64,000 bases of DNA from Cylicocyclus nassatus (lineage: Eukaryota > Nematoda > Chromadorea > Rhabditida > Strongylidae). The notes below the pieces were generated by a model, which saw only the letters and a list, made by a program, of their open reading frames with translations, was not told the origin of the DNA and did no database searches. A program made the position numbers and the translations under genes. Shown here in pieces: positions 28,206 through 40,613 of this stretch (the stretch's first letter is position 1; each line of letters starts with the position of its first letter). The stretch is from NCBI GenBank assembly GCA_958299035.1, contig CATQJL010000316.1:10076347-10140346 (forward strand), written 5' to 3'.

Positions 28206-29120
28206 CGTCGTCGATCGTTCTGGAATCGCGGATCAGCGGTGAGCCGCACACCGGGCACGAAAAATACGACGGCGGGGGGGGGGGGGGGGTCGAGCAATGC
28301 TGGTGTCGTGGTGCTCTGGTAAAATCGAAACAGATGACTGAGCCTTCACAGCTCGATCATCACGCCCACCGATCGGCCAGTGGGACTCTAAGGAGGAAGC
28401 AAACAAATCTTGTGGACATTTGTGAAAGAAAAGTTACCTATCAAAAATCAATTTTATCGCTCACAAATTAAAAAGAATCAAATAGAATTGATTAGCTCAA
28501 AGCTAGGAAATAAAAGGTCCACAGATAGTCTGAAATATCCATAACACCTCCCCCTCCCCTCCCTACCCTCCCCCCTCCCCTGTAATCCATAGAGCAAAAA
28601 AAAAACGAAGTGCAAGTGCGATACGTTAAGCGAAATGAGTTTTCTGCGAATATGTCCCAGTTGCCCGAGCCGAGTCGCCATCGGCATTTTTACACAACGC
28701 CCGCCGAGGAAAACGAGCGCACAAGCGAAAAAGAGCGTATGCGGCTTGATGTAAAATTGCCATCAAGCCAGTTTATGGCATAAGCTGTTCAGGTAGGAAA
28801 GACTCTCTCAATGCCAAAAATATTTTCTGAGAACCTCATTGTGAAAATAAAACCCTAAAACGCTGGAAGTTTGGGCTATACTTTTGAAGAATTGCTAAAA
28901 ATACAATAGCAAATCATTTGCGTGACCACAAAAAAATTTAACAGCATCTGTTGGAAGCAATACTTGTTGGAAGGAAATTGTCCTTTAGCGCCTGATTTTC
29001 TGGAAACGAATTTCCTTTGAACTGTTAATTTTACAAAGCTTTTATCTGAAATCAACAGAAAAGTGCCCTTAGTTATCACACACAATGAGGGCTCGATAAT
29101 ATAGTTGACTGCAACGAATC
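28206..29120. other. Upstream region of the minus-strand gene
   Basis: Probable promoter side of the two-isoform gene. A run of about 18 G (28274-28290) and a C/T-rich tract (28545-28580) are the only notable features. An acceptor-like GATTCCAG 11-14 bases before the ATG may mark trans-splicing. Confidence 0.4.
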
Positions 29121-29192
29121 GCCCGAATAACCGTAGGCTGAACGACCGCGAGCGTTCTTGCGAGCGGTCGTTCAGCCTACGGTGATTCGGGC
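29121..29192. other. Near-perfect 72-nt hairpin
   Basis: Two 29-nt arms (GCCCGAAT..CCGTAGGCTGAACGACCGC and its reverse complement) pair with a single mismatch around a loop of about 14 nt. The length fits a microRNA precursor, but arms this perfect also fit a tiny foldback transposon or an endo-siRNA source. No copy elsewhere in the window. Confidence 0.6.
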
Positions 29193-31622
29193 TGCCTAGA
29201 TGGAGTTGCCTTGCGGACTACTACTGGCACTCGCGCGCATGGGTCATGATGGCGCCAGTACTCGGCATCCCCGTTGCAGGCACGCTCATACCCTCGATAC
29301 ATAGAGCCACGTACTCTGATAACCTTCACTTTGAGGGCTATGGGGGGACACAACCTTCACCTGGGAAAAAACAGAAGTCATCCGGGGCTTCGCCCCGGAT
29401 GTTATTATCCTGATTATATTGGAACGAATGTTAATGAAGCAAATATAAGGAATGATATCTTCAGCTTATCTCAGCGAAACCGAGAATTTGCGTTTCATAG
29501 CCTTTTTTGGCTTAAAAAAAGCTTTCCGTGGGATTTTCGCGAATTCAAAACAAAATTTCTAGTTAACCTCTCATTTGAACAAAATCGAGTTGCAGAAGTT
29601 TCGGAAAGCTATTGGAGTTAAATAAGAACGAGAAACTGCGCTTAAATTTACGCGGAGTCGCGAACGAAAACGCTGGTCTACTTCGTTAATGAGTGATTTT
29701 CAAAGCTTGGGACGTTGTCAGTTCTCCTCGTCCTGTCATGACGAACGTAGTGATATACAATGTTGCAGGGTTTCATTGAGACCCCGCGGAGATCTACGAC
29801 CAGAGCCAAATACCCCGTCGCTCTGGTCTGTCTCCGCTGCTCGTCTGCGTCTCCGCGCGCTGCGCGCTACCTCGCTACCCCCACGCGGGCGCGGGCTTTT
29901 GACTGTGGTACCCTTTTCTTCGCTGATTCGAATCCAGTTTTAGCAAGCTATATATCATTTTGAAGCTCTTGATCTCTATTTTCACGCTGACAAGTTCCAG
30001 AACCACATTTTTTTAATTTGATCGAGAAATCCGGCAAAAATCTTATTTTCAAAAATTTCTTGTTTTTCTCCTAGTTTAACTATTTTCATGCGGTTTTTTC
30101 GTGCATTCTATAGATCATGCTTCTGTTCATAATGCAGAAAACCACCCAGCCCTTACATTCTCGATTATGGTGGAATTTTTTTCGAAGAATCGTGAAAAGC
30201 GCGTTTTTCTTTGCCTTCTTCTGTTTCAGTGCTTTCGCATCGATTTTTTTCCAGCTTGGGCGATTGTTGCTCAGAACAATAAGCGCAACAATCTAGACAG
30301 CGTCCCAGGAGACAGGAACGTCAATGTGGGAGTAAAAATTCAAAGGACGCATTAAAAATCAAAACCCCGTGTTGCGAATTGCTGGTTGGAGCGAAAACTT
30401 GCACTCTGAAAAGCCGCCAAATGAAAGATTTCAAGCCTCATTGCAGCGTTTTTATCCGGTTCTCAGCAGTTTCTTTACCTTTCCATATCTGTTTTATGTC
30501 ATTTTCTCTTCTCTGATCATCTTCAAACAACCTTCACTATTTCTGTCGTCAAATGTTTAAACAACGTTCACTTTTGACGCCCTGTCTCTAGACTATCGAA
30601 GGTATGGGCACGCTTGCCTCGTTCATCCTATATGGACGATTTGGTGCAGTCGACTTTAGCAGCGGCTGAGTAATTCAGAGCCCATGATACGGCTTGGAGC
30701 AGGACTGCACCATCAGGACTGTACTTTTAACTAGGGAACGAAAGTCGCAGTGGCGATTCAGAAGGGAATGCCTATCGTTAGTTCGTCTTGTTGAGTTGAA
30801 TCCAAATTCAACCTCCGTATCTGGTGTGCGACTTTCTAGAAGAAGTATGAGCCTGAAGTATGAGCATGGCAAAAGTGCAGTAGCACCGCCTTAAATTGCT
30901 GTTAAAAAGCACTTATTTATGTTACTGGTTAATGTACTGGTTACTGTTACTCGTTCAAGTGGAGACCCCACCACCCTCCCCTATCCCCCCTCCCATCCAC
31001 ACACGACGACGCAAATTGTCATTCCTGCCTTATCGATCCCATTCCCGCAAGAACCAAAATCTTCGTTTCAACAGGTTCGCCGGGTAAGCGCGCGAATTCA
31101 AACTTGCCCCGAAATAAACAAAAGACTTTGTTTACAGCGAAGAGAAAATGAAATGACACCAAAATTGGTGTGTAGATGGGCAGTGGGAAGCTAGTACTAT
31201 GTGCAAAAAATTATGAAAAAATTATGTGAACTGAAGGCGTGGTAAACTTGAAGGCGTAGCAAACTTTTTTTTGAGTTAGGTGGCTTTACAGCCACCTGGA
31301 CAGCCACCTGAGGTGGCTGTAAAAAGAAAAAGTCATAAATTTCCCTTCCTTCAATAATTTTTTTCATGTGTTTGACATAAAAACATTCTATATCAAAACC
31401 CTACACTGGATTGGGGTCATCCTAAACCCCGTCTTCCCCGCATAGTTACAGCCCTCCAAATATTTTGTATGGCGGCGGCAAGTCTGCTCCAAGCGCGCAA
31501 GGGTGCGCGCCGGGCACAGCATGCCTCCAATTCAGAGGATACGAACATTTTCAATTCTATTCCGTCTGTTCAATGTTTTCTTTATGTTTTGTTCCATAAT
31601 TTCTGTTGTTCATTTTTATCCA
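29193..31622. other. Repeat-rich intergenic region, no gene recognised
   Basis: Contains a short perfect hairpin ATCCGGGGCTTCGCCCCGGAT at about 29380, GC-rich repeat-like DNA at 29750-29930, and a short GGTGGCT/AGCCACC palindrome cluster at about 31278-31320. Open frames match nothing known. Confidence 0.4.
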
Positions 31623-32096
31623 GTCAGACAAATGACCGAACTTCCGCAGAGCGCTTGCAGAAGTTCCGCCGGGTCACCTGCGGAAGTTCCGTAAACGTGC
31701 TGCGGAAGTTCCGAAATAAGGTCCTGCGGAAGTTCCGAAGAATGCCAACCACAACAGCAAAAGAGAACACCGAAGCGAGATTTGAATCTCACTCTATTGA
31801 CTGTGAGACCCCCTAGTATCCTCCACGCTACGGCTGACATGTTCGATAATGCACTCTAGTTGTTGGCGGGGCAACATCACGAAACAACACATTTAAAGTG
31901 CTGCGGAACTTCTGGCATTTTTCGAAATTTCCGCAGGATTTTGAAGATTCTGCGAAATTTCGGTTTTCAACCAGTTTGGCATGAAAATCCCGCGAATCCG
32001 ATTTTCAAAGTTTTCATTTTCGCAATAGTGAACAAAATCCTGCTGAACTTCTGCAAATTTGGCTTATCCTGCGGAAGTTCCGGTGATTTGTCTGAG
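31623..32096. repeat. TIR element with GCGGAAGTTCCG repeats
   Basis: TCAGACAAATGACCGAACTT at 31624 is inverted at about 32068-32095 (AAGTTCCGGTGATTTGTCTGA). The interior holds several copies of CTGCGGAAGTTCCG and AAATTTCCGCAG. About 474 bp, non-autonomous. Frames read here are repeat artefacts. Confidence 0.75.
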
Positions 32097-33758
32097 CATT
32101 TATGTTCGCGTCATACGTGATGTCGTGTTCTTGTGGCGAAGTCTACGGGAGCTTCGTTTTTGAAAAATTAAAAAAGCCATCTTATGCGGAGCCCTGCTGT
32201 AGGGACATTGCCTACAACTTCTCCCAGAGAATCTCGAGGCAAATATGGACTTGGAACATCAAGATGCATCTGATGATATGCATTTCAATTTAGTTTGCTA
32301 CTACAATTTGGGCTCCTTCCCTTGTAAAGGGGTGTAAAAAAGGAAGGGAAAAGTATGGAGAGCACTTTACGTAGTAAAAAAGGAGCATCAGAACCACCCC
32401 AAAAATCAATCATATATGTTGTCGAAAAGTGATAGAATTTGGGACAGCTTTATTACCAAATACTGTAATCAAAATGCCACCATTTAGTAAAGAAAGCTAT
32501 TTATTTCAAACTCCATAATCATTCCAGGTTTTTGATTTGTGACTATCATGATGTTCATTCTTCACTTCAATCATACATGGGAAGCTCGAATACTTGGGCC
32601 GGAGTAGTGGGTTGGCTATCAATCCTTGCAAATGCTAAATCATACATTTGGAAAGGTATGCCTCTAAGAGTTCAAATTCAACGCAGTTGATATAGCATCG
32701 ACTTTCGATAAATCTCGGCATAGTTCATAAATAATTAATATTTATGAATGATATAATGCAGTTGATATATTTACTAGTTAATTGCTAAAAACGTGGGAGT
32801 TCTGATAAATTCTCGTCTAAACTTTGCTGGACATATCCACTATGCAATAAAGAAGCGCTACTCCAAATTATTTTTTTCGCATCCCTTACAGATAGAGCAA
32901 TTTTGTTTGTACTTTTTGAGGCCTAGGTGATTCCACAACTAAGATGGTTGGAGGGCTCCGATGTAGCCTTGGGAGGATGGATGCCGTCTGTAGTGGAGTG
33001 TGGTGGCTCCTGATGTGTTATTAGAACACGTAAGCTATTAGAGCTTATTGAACGAGGCGGCGTGGCAGGAGTTCCCAAAGCCTAGCCGCTTCTCCTCGCA
33101 GGGGTACTTGACACCTCCAGAAATCCCTTAGAGGACATCACAACTTATCGGGGCCAAAGGGGCGCTCCGCCCATCACTCCTCCCTCTAGGTGCCCTCATT
33201 ATGAATTGTGTACATGCACTGTAAGACTTGTATTGTTTTTGAAGATAATAGCAGAAATAGAGAAAAAATTTCAAGGGTGAAGGATCCGTAAATGAGTGCA
33301 GCTGAATTTCCAGCATTTCGAGTTACGTTTTAATCACGTTTTCGGATAAAATGACGCTTCAGCAGAAGTTATGAGTTTTCCAATCGCAGTATATAACAGA
33401 GAAGTTAGTCAATTACAGGCAAGTTCTAAAGCTCATCAAAGAATTATAGCAAATTAAGATAGCTTGCAAGTTTAGTGTCGTATTTGAAACCCTTAGCCAA
33501 CTCTTCAATCACGCATGCGATCGAAGCTCGGGATTCACATCTATTGTAGGAAATACTACATTCAAAAATTGGTTTTGACAATTAAGATATTGATCATTAG
33601 AGTTGCAATGAAAGACTCATTGAAATACATATATATTGGCAGACGAAGGTATGAAAGTATATATGTTCAAATATCCCAACTGCTGGAAAAAGCGTCAAGT
33701 TGTTTATTTGAAAATTTTGATATACTCCTTTCAAAATAGATAATTTTAATGTCGAGAA
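32097..33758. other. Intergenic, no gene recognised
   Basis: AT-rich, with short frames only; nothing supported on either strand. Confidence 0.4.
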
Positions 33759-33808
33759 GGTGATGTGGTTCTAAACCCCACTTCTGGGGGGTTTAGAACC
33801 ACATCACC
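33759..33808. other. Perfect 50-nt hairpin
   Basis: GGTGATGTGGTTCTAAACCCC is followed within 8 bases by its exact reverse complement (21-bp stem). Short for an animal microRNA precursor; possibly a mini foldback. Confidence 0.6.
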
Positions 33809-33850
33809 ACTTCAACCCCATTTTTTTTTCACAAATTACGGGTGGTATTG

Positions 33851-35577
33851 TACAAGGGAGCTACCAGATTTTTTTCTACAGAAATCGTGATATCACACAG
33901 CAGATATCATGCAGTGGACGCCAAGTACAGTCGAGTAGATTTAGCGGTAAATATAGTGTGCTTGCACAGAAGGTGAAATGCGGTGAAATTAGCGCGTGAA
34001 GAAATAGTTTCGACTGTGACGCCGGCCAATTGCGCGCGCAAGATACCCGCGGTACTGAGGTGGCTACTTGTTCACGCGCAAATTTCACCGCATTTCACCT
34101 TCTGTACAAGCACACTATATTTACCGCTAAATCTACTCGACTGCACATAGCTGTAGCTGTTGGGATTTTTTTGGGGCTAAAAAAGAAACAAAAATACTTT
34201 GAAAATGCAAAAAATGTTTCTTTTTTCGGTTTCTTTGTGTAAAATGTCATATTTCTCGATGATTGGGTGCATACAGGGATAAGATTTTTATGCTTTCATC
34301 AAATACAATCGCCACCTTGTTTTGCATATGTAGGCAAGTCCTACAAAATATGCGAAACAAACTGGCGTTTGTATTTGAGATCGGCCGTTATTTTTTCTCA
34401 CTCAAAAAATATGCAAAATGCATACAAAGGATTGTGTGCGAATGTCACATGCTGACCAGGTAGGGGATGCAATTTCTTTGGAGATCCAATTTTTGGGGCA
34501 CTCTGTTTATAAATTTTGGCTTTAAACTCCGTGATTACAATTTACGCCAATATCTGGTGTTTACTTTGTGGAATGCTTTGCTTAATCGAATTCTGCCCAC
34601 TCATTTTTTAAGATATATTCACACCACGGCTGTAGCAAAAGAAACACTCTCATTTTGCATCGACTCACTTCAAAACTATTTTGATATACTTATTGTTATG
34701 TATTATGATTTAGAGCTACTGAATTACAACGTTATTGCTAAGTGCTGTAGGGTAAGAGTCGAAACATACAGCAGTTGCATCACAAAGTTCCTTCTAAAAG
34801 CCAGATTGACACTGCTGTAATGTATTGTTAACTAAGTTGTGCCACGTAAGACAGGCATACGATTGTAATTAGGAAGAATCAAAGACGTTTGATGAATACA
34901 TTGTAACATTCTGTGGAACTTAGTGACAGAAGGGCTAGGAATTATGTACATGACATATCCTGCAATCGTTATGGCTATGAACATGAGGACGGCTGCCAAA
35001 TTGTGAGAAACGTCTCAAATAAAGGATATGCAATCCTCCTCGGTAGCAAAGCTTTCTTGGAATTCACAATGATATTGAAGCTCAAATCACTAAATTAAAA
35101 TAGAACTATGGGTACATATGGACTTTTTCTACCTATTAGGTTCTTTTTGCAAAGCATTTTGCAAATTTCATTGTTTATTCCTGCACAAAGAAGCACACAC
35201 AGATGAATGAGATACTGGAGATTAGGAAGAGAAATTTGCAACCCTAGCCGATCTTATGCTTGATCTGGCGGAAGTAAGCGAGTCTTTAACCAATGCTTAT
35301 TTGAACAGTGCTCTTCAGAGAATGGTGATGGCTAGCGCTTTATGCAGCCACTTTAACTGCAGCACTCATGTTCTTTACTATCAAGATTAGTCTTCGAACT
35401 TATACACAAGAACAGCTGCAGACGCCAGAGAAAAATTATCAAAATTCTCATGATGTTAAAACCCTACGCATTTCGCTTCCGAATTAGCATCGCGATATTG
35501 AAGTTTGGCCACATCACGCTTCTGACGAACGAAGTACCCTCTTCATCATTTAGAGTGAGCCCGACTCGAGCGGCTAA
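33851..35577 (+). repeat. Dispersed 1.7-kb repeat, copy 1
   Basis: Collinear with 60891-62686 in the same orientation, from GAGCTACCAGATT to GAGCCCGACTCGAG, at about 85-90% identity by eye outside insertions. This copy carries the 216-bp foldback 33928-34143, which the other lacks. No intact coding region is seen. A decayed DNA transposon or other interspersed element is likely. Confidence 0.85.
33928..34143. repeat. 216-bp foldback inserted in the 1.7-kb repeat
   Basis: Arms of about 75 bp from CAGTCGAGTAGATTTAGCGG to GCGGTGAAATT are mirrored at the right, ending CGACTG at 34143. It is absent from the sister copy at 60891-62686, which shows it was inserted. Confidence 0.85.
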
Positions 35578-35817
35578 GGCCTAAGGCACACCTCTCGCGA
35601 TTCCGTCAAATCGCTACATCCGAGCGACTTGGCAATTTGCTAGATGTCTTCAGATCAACCGTGCGCGGATTTCAAAAGCACAGGCGTGTGGCTTGTGCAA
35701 GTTGTCGCAAAGGCATTGAGTCTGGCCCAAGCAAAGCGCACTTAGTACCATTTATGAAGAATTGTTGTAGTGCTAAATCGCGCAGCGACTGAAATCGCGT
35801 GAGGTATGCCTAAGGCC
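35578..35817. repeat. Inverted-repeat element, GGCCTAAGGCA ends
   Basis: GGCCTAAGGCACACCTC at the left faces GAGGTATGCCTAAGGCC at the right, abutting the end of the 1.7-kb repeat. About 240 bp, MITE-like. Confidence 0.75.
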
Positions 35818-36583
35818 CTGGGCAGAGCTCATGCAATCTCGTCGCATCGCGCCCTATCATTTTGGACAAGTGTTCCACGCCACGCTGCTTAGTGTGTGGG
35901 TCCCGACGCGTTTGTAGTGGCTGCGCGGCGCGACGGATCGCGCCACACTTTTCTGCGTTCATAGCTCGCCAGGCGATATCGTCGCGATTTTGCCGAATCG
36001 GCGCGATGTCGCGTCGCTCGTTTGCGGCGAGCGACGGGGCGACCGTCGCGCCGATGCTGAACTGCATTTTCGGTGTTATTGTTGAAGTTGTTGTTTTTTC
36101 TTCGGATTATGAGTTTTTTTGCAAGAAATGTTGTAAATGCCAATTTATGCCTATCCTTGCATTGTTTGATGAAGGCAGTTAGTCCTCATTTTGCATCTTT
36201 TCATGTCTTTCATCTAAATTTTACTACATCTCATATATCCTAGGCTGCCAAAAAGATCCGTTAGAAGCCCTACCCTGTTCGATTGCGCATCGAATAGTTA
36301 AAGAATGTGCTCACAGTCTACGCTGACGATGGTATGGAGCAAACTTTGAAATATGAGCTTTGCATGAGGTAATAACAGTATATTCGTCTATCATGTGCAG
36401 CACATGGGGACGTTTGTAGAGCTGAAAACATCGTTTTGCCGCGTAACAGTTCTTTCGGAATGTCCGCAGCCACTGGGCCTTGCTGGTATCTCTTCCCTGT
36501 TCGTAATTGATGCTTCCCAACATTTTGCTTATGAGCCATTTACCAGAACCACGATGGTTGCAGTTAGATTGATTGCAGTTATT
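35818..36583. other. GC-rich repeat-like DNA and spacer
   Basis: 35820-36060 is full of short CGTCGC/GCGACG motifs (degenerate internal inverted repeats). No gene recognised. Confidence 0.4.
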
Positions 36584-38163
36584 AGATTGCAGTTATTCAT
36601 CTGCGAGATAAGATCTCCAAACGCAATCCCCAAACATCAGTTAGTCTGGATTTCGTCCCGAGGGCAATGTAGTGAGTCACACTCTGATGTAGTAGAAACT
36701 GATATGTTCCACCGCGGTGTTAGTGAGTTAGTCTGTAGCCGCACAGAAAGACTGTCGACACTGAGCGTTGCTCAGCAAAATGATCTCTATATATGTGCAG
36801 GCTGTAGCTCACATATCAACAAGAATGGCAAGAGTTCGGTCGTCGATAAGCCTTCATCAAAGAGTGCCTAAAATGTAACATCTTTAAGAGGTTTGAGAAC
36901 TACTACTCCCAGATTGCGATCTGTCCTTGTGATATGTTTCATGAGCAAGATTGAGCAACCAGTATTGGCACGCCTATCATTTATGAACTGTCGATACAGA
37001 TGGCTGCTGAATCATAACGTCAACCCAGAAATGGACGAATGTTCAGAATGTTGAACCAGCAGTCCCAGTATATTAAGTTTACACAATAAAGTCAGGACAA
37101 TGTGTGGCTTTCCTTTATGAATACCCAAATACGCTTGTCTGCTAACACCATTCGTAAATGGTATCGAAAAAGTTCGGAGAACATTATATTACATGCCAAC
37201 AGCGCATCCGAGTGCAGTAAAACGATCTGTAGTTCGCAACATGTTCCGGACGGCCACGAGCGTATGTACGGGTGAGCAGGAGCGCCTCGAATCCAGAGAC
37301 TTGGCTACGCAGATGGCGCACAGTAATGACTACTTGTCGCAACATACCTACCATAAGTCCTCGAAGATTGCGATCAACTGCCAACCAAATAGGGATGATA
37401 ATAAAATACCCCTATGCATACCGTTTATTTGATGCAATCAGCTCAGCAATCAAACGATGTGTAGTACGAACACAACTTCAAAATAAAGTCATTGTCTTAA
37501 CTATTCCGAATGACAACATTAAGAAGCAGCTAATTAGGAATAGAGTATATGACGTAGTGTGTCTTTCGGAAGACTGCATCGTTCGCGCGCACGGGAAGAT
37601 TGGCGATTGCGCGAAGGTAGGGGTCGCTCACCAACTAGAATTTGTAAGCTGTGGCGCACTAAATATTGTTGAAAAGGGTAGAATGTTGAAAGTTAGAATT
37701 AAGGAACATTTAGCGGATAAAAGGCGAGCGAGTGCATTGTTACCTTTAGGAAAGCATGGAATAGAAGTACTAACGGCAGTGATTTTGATGTAAATTGCAC
37801 AGCTTTATCATACGAGGCAGAGATTATAGCACGAAAAACTATGGAAGCAGCATGGATTTCTGTCAAGAATCCAAGTATGAATAACAAAAATAAAGGCTTA
37901 TAGACGACCGAACTCTTGCCATTCTTGTCGGTATGTGAGATACAGCCTACACATATAAGATCATTTTGCTGAGCAACGCTCAGTGTCGCCCGTCTGCTTT
38001 GTGCGGCTACTGACTAACTCACTAACACGACGGTGGAACATAGTCAGTTTCTACTACATCAGCGTGTGACCCAGTACATTGCCCTCGAGACGAAATTTCA
38101 GATTGAATGATGTTTGGGGATTGCGGTTGGCGATCTTATCTCGCAGATGAATAACTGCAATCT
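36584..38163 (+). mobile_element. Penelope-like retroelement remnant in inverted arms
   Basis: Two 269-bp arms (36584-36852 and 37895-38163) are inverted copies of each other at about 90% identity. Between them lie fragments of RT C-terminus, linker and GIY-YIG endonuclease in two or three frames. Penelope-like elements are known for complex, often inverted, terminal repeats and a GIY-YIG nuclease after the RT. The element is badly truncated upstream and frameshifted. Confidence 0.72.
37090..37894 (+). pseudogene. Penelope-like RT tail and GIY-YIG domain, degenerate
   Basis: Frame 1 (to 37432) reads RKWYRKSSENIILHANSAHP, AVKRSVVRNMFRTA and RLESRDLATQMAHSNDY, resembling the RT-to-linker region. 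Frame 2 (to 37793) reads IKRCVVRTQLQ, IPNDNIKKQLIRNRVYD, a Cys cluster CLSEDC..GDC and KVGVAHQLEFVSC. It then has ALNIVEKGRMLKVRIKEHLA. Here the GIY and YIG triads have become GVA and NIV; the Arg and RIKEHL remain. After 37785 a frameshift continues DFDVNCTALSYEAEIIARK to the stop. A dead copy. Confidence 0.72.
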
Positions 38164-40077
38164 ACTTCAGACCTCCGAAGCGACGACTTTGTTGAATTGT
38201 ACGTAAGGTCAGTGAATGATACCACCATACTAACCTGGATTTGGCACAAATAATATAGAGCGAGTACATCAAGATGCCTAGGTTCAAAGAAGAGAGAACT
38301 TGAAACTCAAAGATCGCCTTGATTGATTGGATAAAGTAAGGTGCAGGAGATTGTTGTTTGGCTTTATGTTTTCAAATATTGCACAAGGTTGACTTCCAAG
38401 CCAACACTTTGGGCATCCGATGGTAAGCTGTAGACTTGGAAAATTGAGTCTCCATTCGCCTAGACCAAAAAATATGTTTATTCAACCCTTTACTTTCTTT
38501 TGTCATTCTCGCTATCTTGCACAACAGCCACTCATCGGATTTTTTTTCAAACAAAACATTGGTTTTTCCAAATTTTTGGAATCGTGTCTGTCCTAGACTT
38601 CATTTTTTATCTTCCGAAATGTGCAGGACGCGTTCGAAAATTGAAACTTAACCACGGGCACTAAAGACTAAACGTACTGTCTCTTTTTTCCTTGAGTCCT
38701 TCGCATTTGGTCAGAAAACAAGATCGTGTTTGCTGACAATCCGCACGTGTAAACACAAGAAAGGAACCTACAAATGCTTTTGGTCTGCATGCGTCACTGT
38801 AATCAAAGTTAGATCATTGTCAAAAGATATTGCTTGAATATATTAGGAAAAGTGGCGTACCGAGGGTTCTGCACTTATAAATAATTGGAATACTTTCTAA
38901 AATTTTCAAAAAATTCATTTTGACTTATAAAAAATTTTTTTTCAGTGACTTGGCTCACGCCACGCACCTTCATCGGAATTTTTTTGTCGCGCTCCCCGCA
39001 GCCCAAATGGGTACGCCACTGATTAGGAAATATCACTTTTTCGGCAAATAGCCAAAATTGATTGTCCTAGCTTGCTACAATCGATATAGAAACCTGAAAA
39101 CTTATTAGTGAGTTTGTACAGCTACTGCTACTATCAAGAATTGTGACATGATCAGTTTGAAAACATTGATTACAACCTTTTCTCCACACTGATTTATATT
39201 GCATCAAGTTGATTCTGAGTCATTTTGAGAAGCAAAAGCCATACAGTATACTTACTTTACTTATAGTACTTTAGTATACTTTTTAATGGCTAGGCACCCG
39301 ATAAATCATTCGAATACATTAACATTCGAAAAACTTAATTGAATAGTCAAAGCAACTACTAAAACTTTCTGTCGTAATCTCGGTAGGGGATGTGGCTTGC
39401 CTCGAATAATTCGATACGAATTATTCGAGGCATTCGAATAAAATATTCGAATATATTCGTCCGGAATCTCGGTTCCGGATAATTCTGCTTCCAGCTTTTC
39501 CAGAGACCCCCTTTTTTGAAATTTTCGTGCTTCCGTTTCTTGATTGTTCGAGTTTTTGAATTTTATTCGAAAATGGAAAATCCGAATTTCGAATGCGAGT
39601 ATGTTCTGTTCTATCCGAATGATTGAATGTCTATTCGATTTGGACCAAATTACAACTGGAAAACATTACTACTCAACTCTGCTACTTCAGGTTTGAAGAA
39701 AGCAATAGCCTCAAGTTCATTTGAATAAATAAGGTACTATTGGAGATATGCAGCTCGAACAGTTCCAAAAGAAAAGGCTCTGTAAAAAGAAAATTTTTCA
39801 GATAACTACGCAGCTGAACTCCACTTGTTGAAAGAATAAAAAGTCCGCGGCTTACCGGCTGCGATCAATATTTTCTTTCAAAAGCCTTTCAAGTGCCACA
39901 TTTTTTGATTTTGGCGGATTACAAGAACAAATGCTACGAAGTGTTATTTTCTTCAAGATTCACGGCCAGAGATCTTTCAATGTTTATTTTAGTCTATCTT
40001 TCTGGAATTCTCCAACAGCCTACACGTTGTAGTGTGAAAATTTATAATTATGGTGTGCAAACTATTTTTCGCACAAA
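38164..40077. other. Intergenic with short repeats, no gene recognised
   Basis: Includes dispersed repeat copy 2 (38946-39022) and a TTCGAA-rich patch (39308-39640) with a perfect 15-bp stem hairpin GCCTCGAATAATTCG at 39399-39431. No supported coding region. Confidence 0.45.
38946..39022 (+). repeat. Dispersed repeat, copy 2 (CGCCACTGAT end)
   Basis: Matches 18611-18693: CACGCCACGCACCTTCAT near the start, CGCCACTGAT at the end. Confidence 0.75.
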
Positions 40078-40613
40078 CAGTACTCATTTAGGCCTGTATG
40101 CCCGTACATCCTCGCGGGGATGGGAGGGGATGAGAGTAGAGACCTCATATCTTGCTAATCTAGATATCTTTCTTCTTCTTTCTCTATCTGGATTAGAAGG
40201 TTCTTACACCTGATACCTGCCAGCTTACTACCATACAAGATTAGATTTTCACTTATTTTGTGTGATCCCCTAGAAATCTCCAGGGTATCACCTCATATTT
40301 TCCAAGTCATTTGTCTTCCTGAAAACTCAATGAAAATGCCAATTTGTACTGAGAATATGCTACGGCACTGCTAACAGCGGTTCATCGAAAATCTCCATGT
40401 CCCTAGGAGATCACACAAAATAGTGAAAACTAATTTTGTATGGCAGTATCCTGGCATATATTATGGCAGGATACTGCCATACAGGGTGTAAAAACCTTCA
40501 TAACCAGATAGAGAAATAAGAAGATAGATGTCTAGAATAGCGAGATATGACGTCCTCTCAGATCCCCTGGCCTCCTCGCAGGGATGTACGTGCATACGGA
40601 ACTTAGTGCTAAT
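40078..40613. repeat. Large foldback element, 536 bp
   Basis: Arms of about 190-200 bp face each other: GCCCGTACATCCTCGCGGGGAT on the left, ATCCCTGCGAGG-type sequence inverted on the right. An inner hairpin GTATGGCAGTATCCTG sits at about 40438-40482. Divergence between the arms is about 15-20% by eye, so it is an old element. Non-coding. Confidence 0.8.

Noticed and set aside
28274..28290. Run of about 18 G
   Set aside because: Could be a regulatory G-tract, but homopolymer runs are common sequencing or assembly artefacts and it has no supporting context.
31740..31830. tRNA-like sequence on the minus strand near TTCAAATCTCGC
   Set aside because: T-loop-like only; the stem base pair before the loop is A-C and no acceptor or D-arm can be formed.
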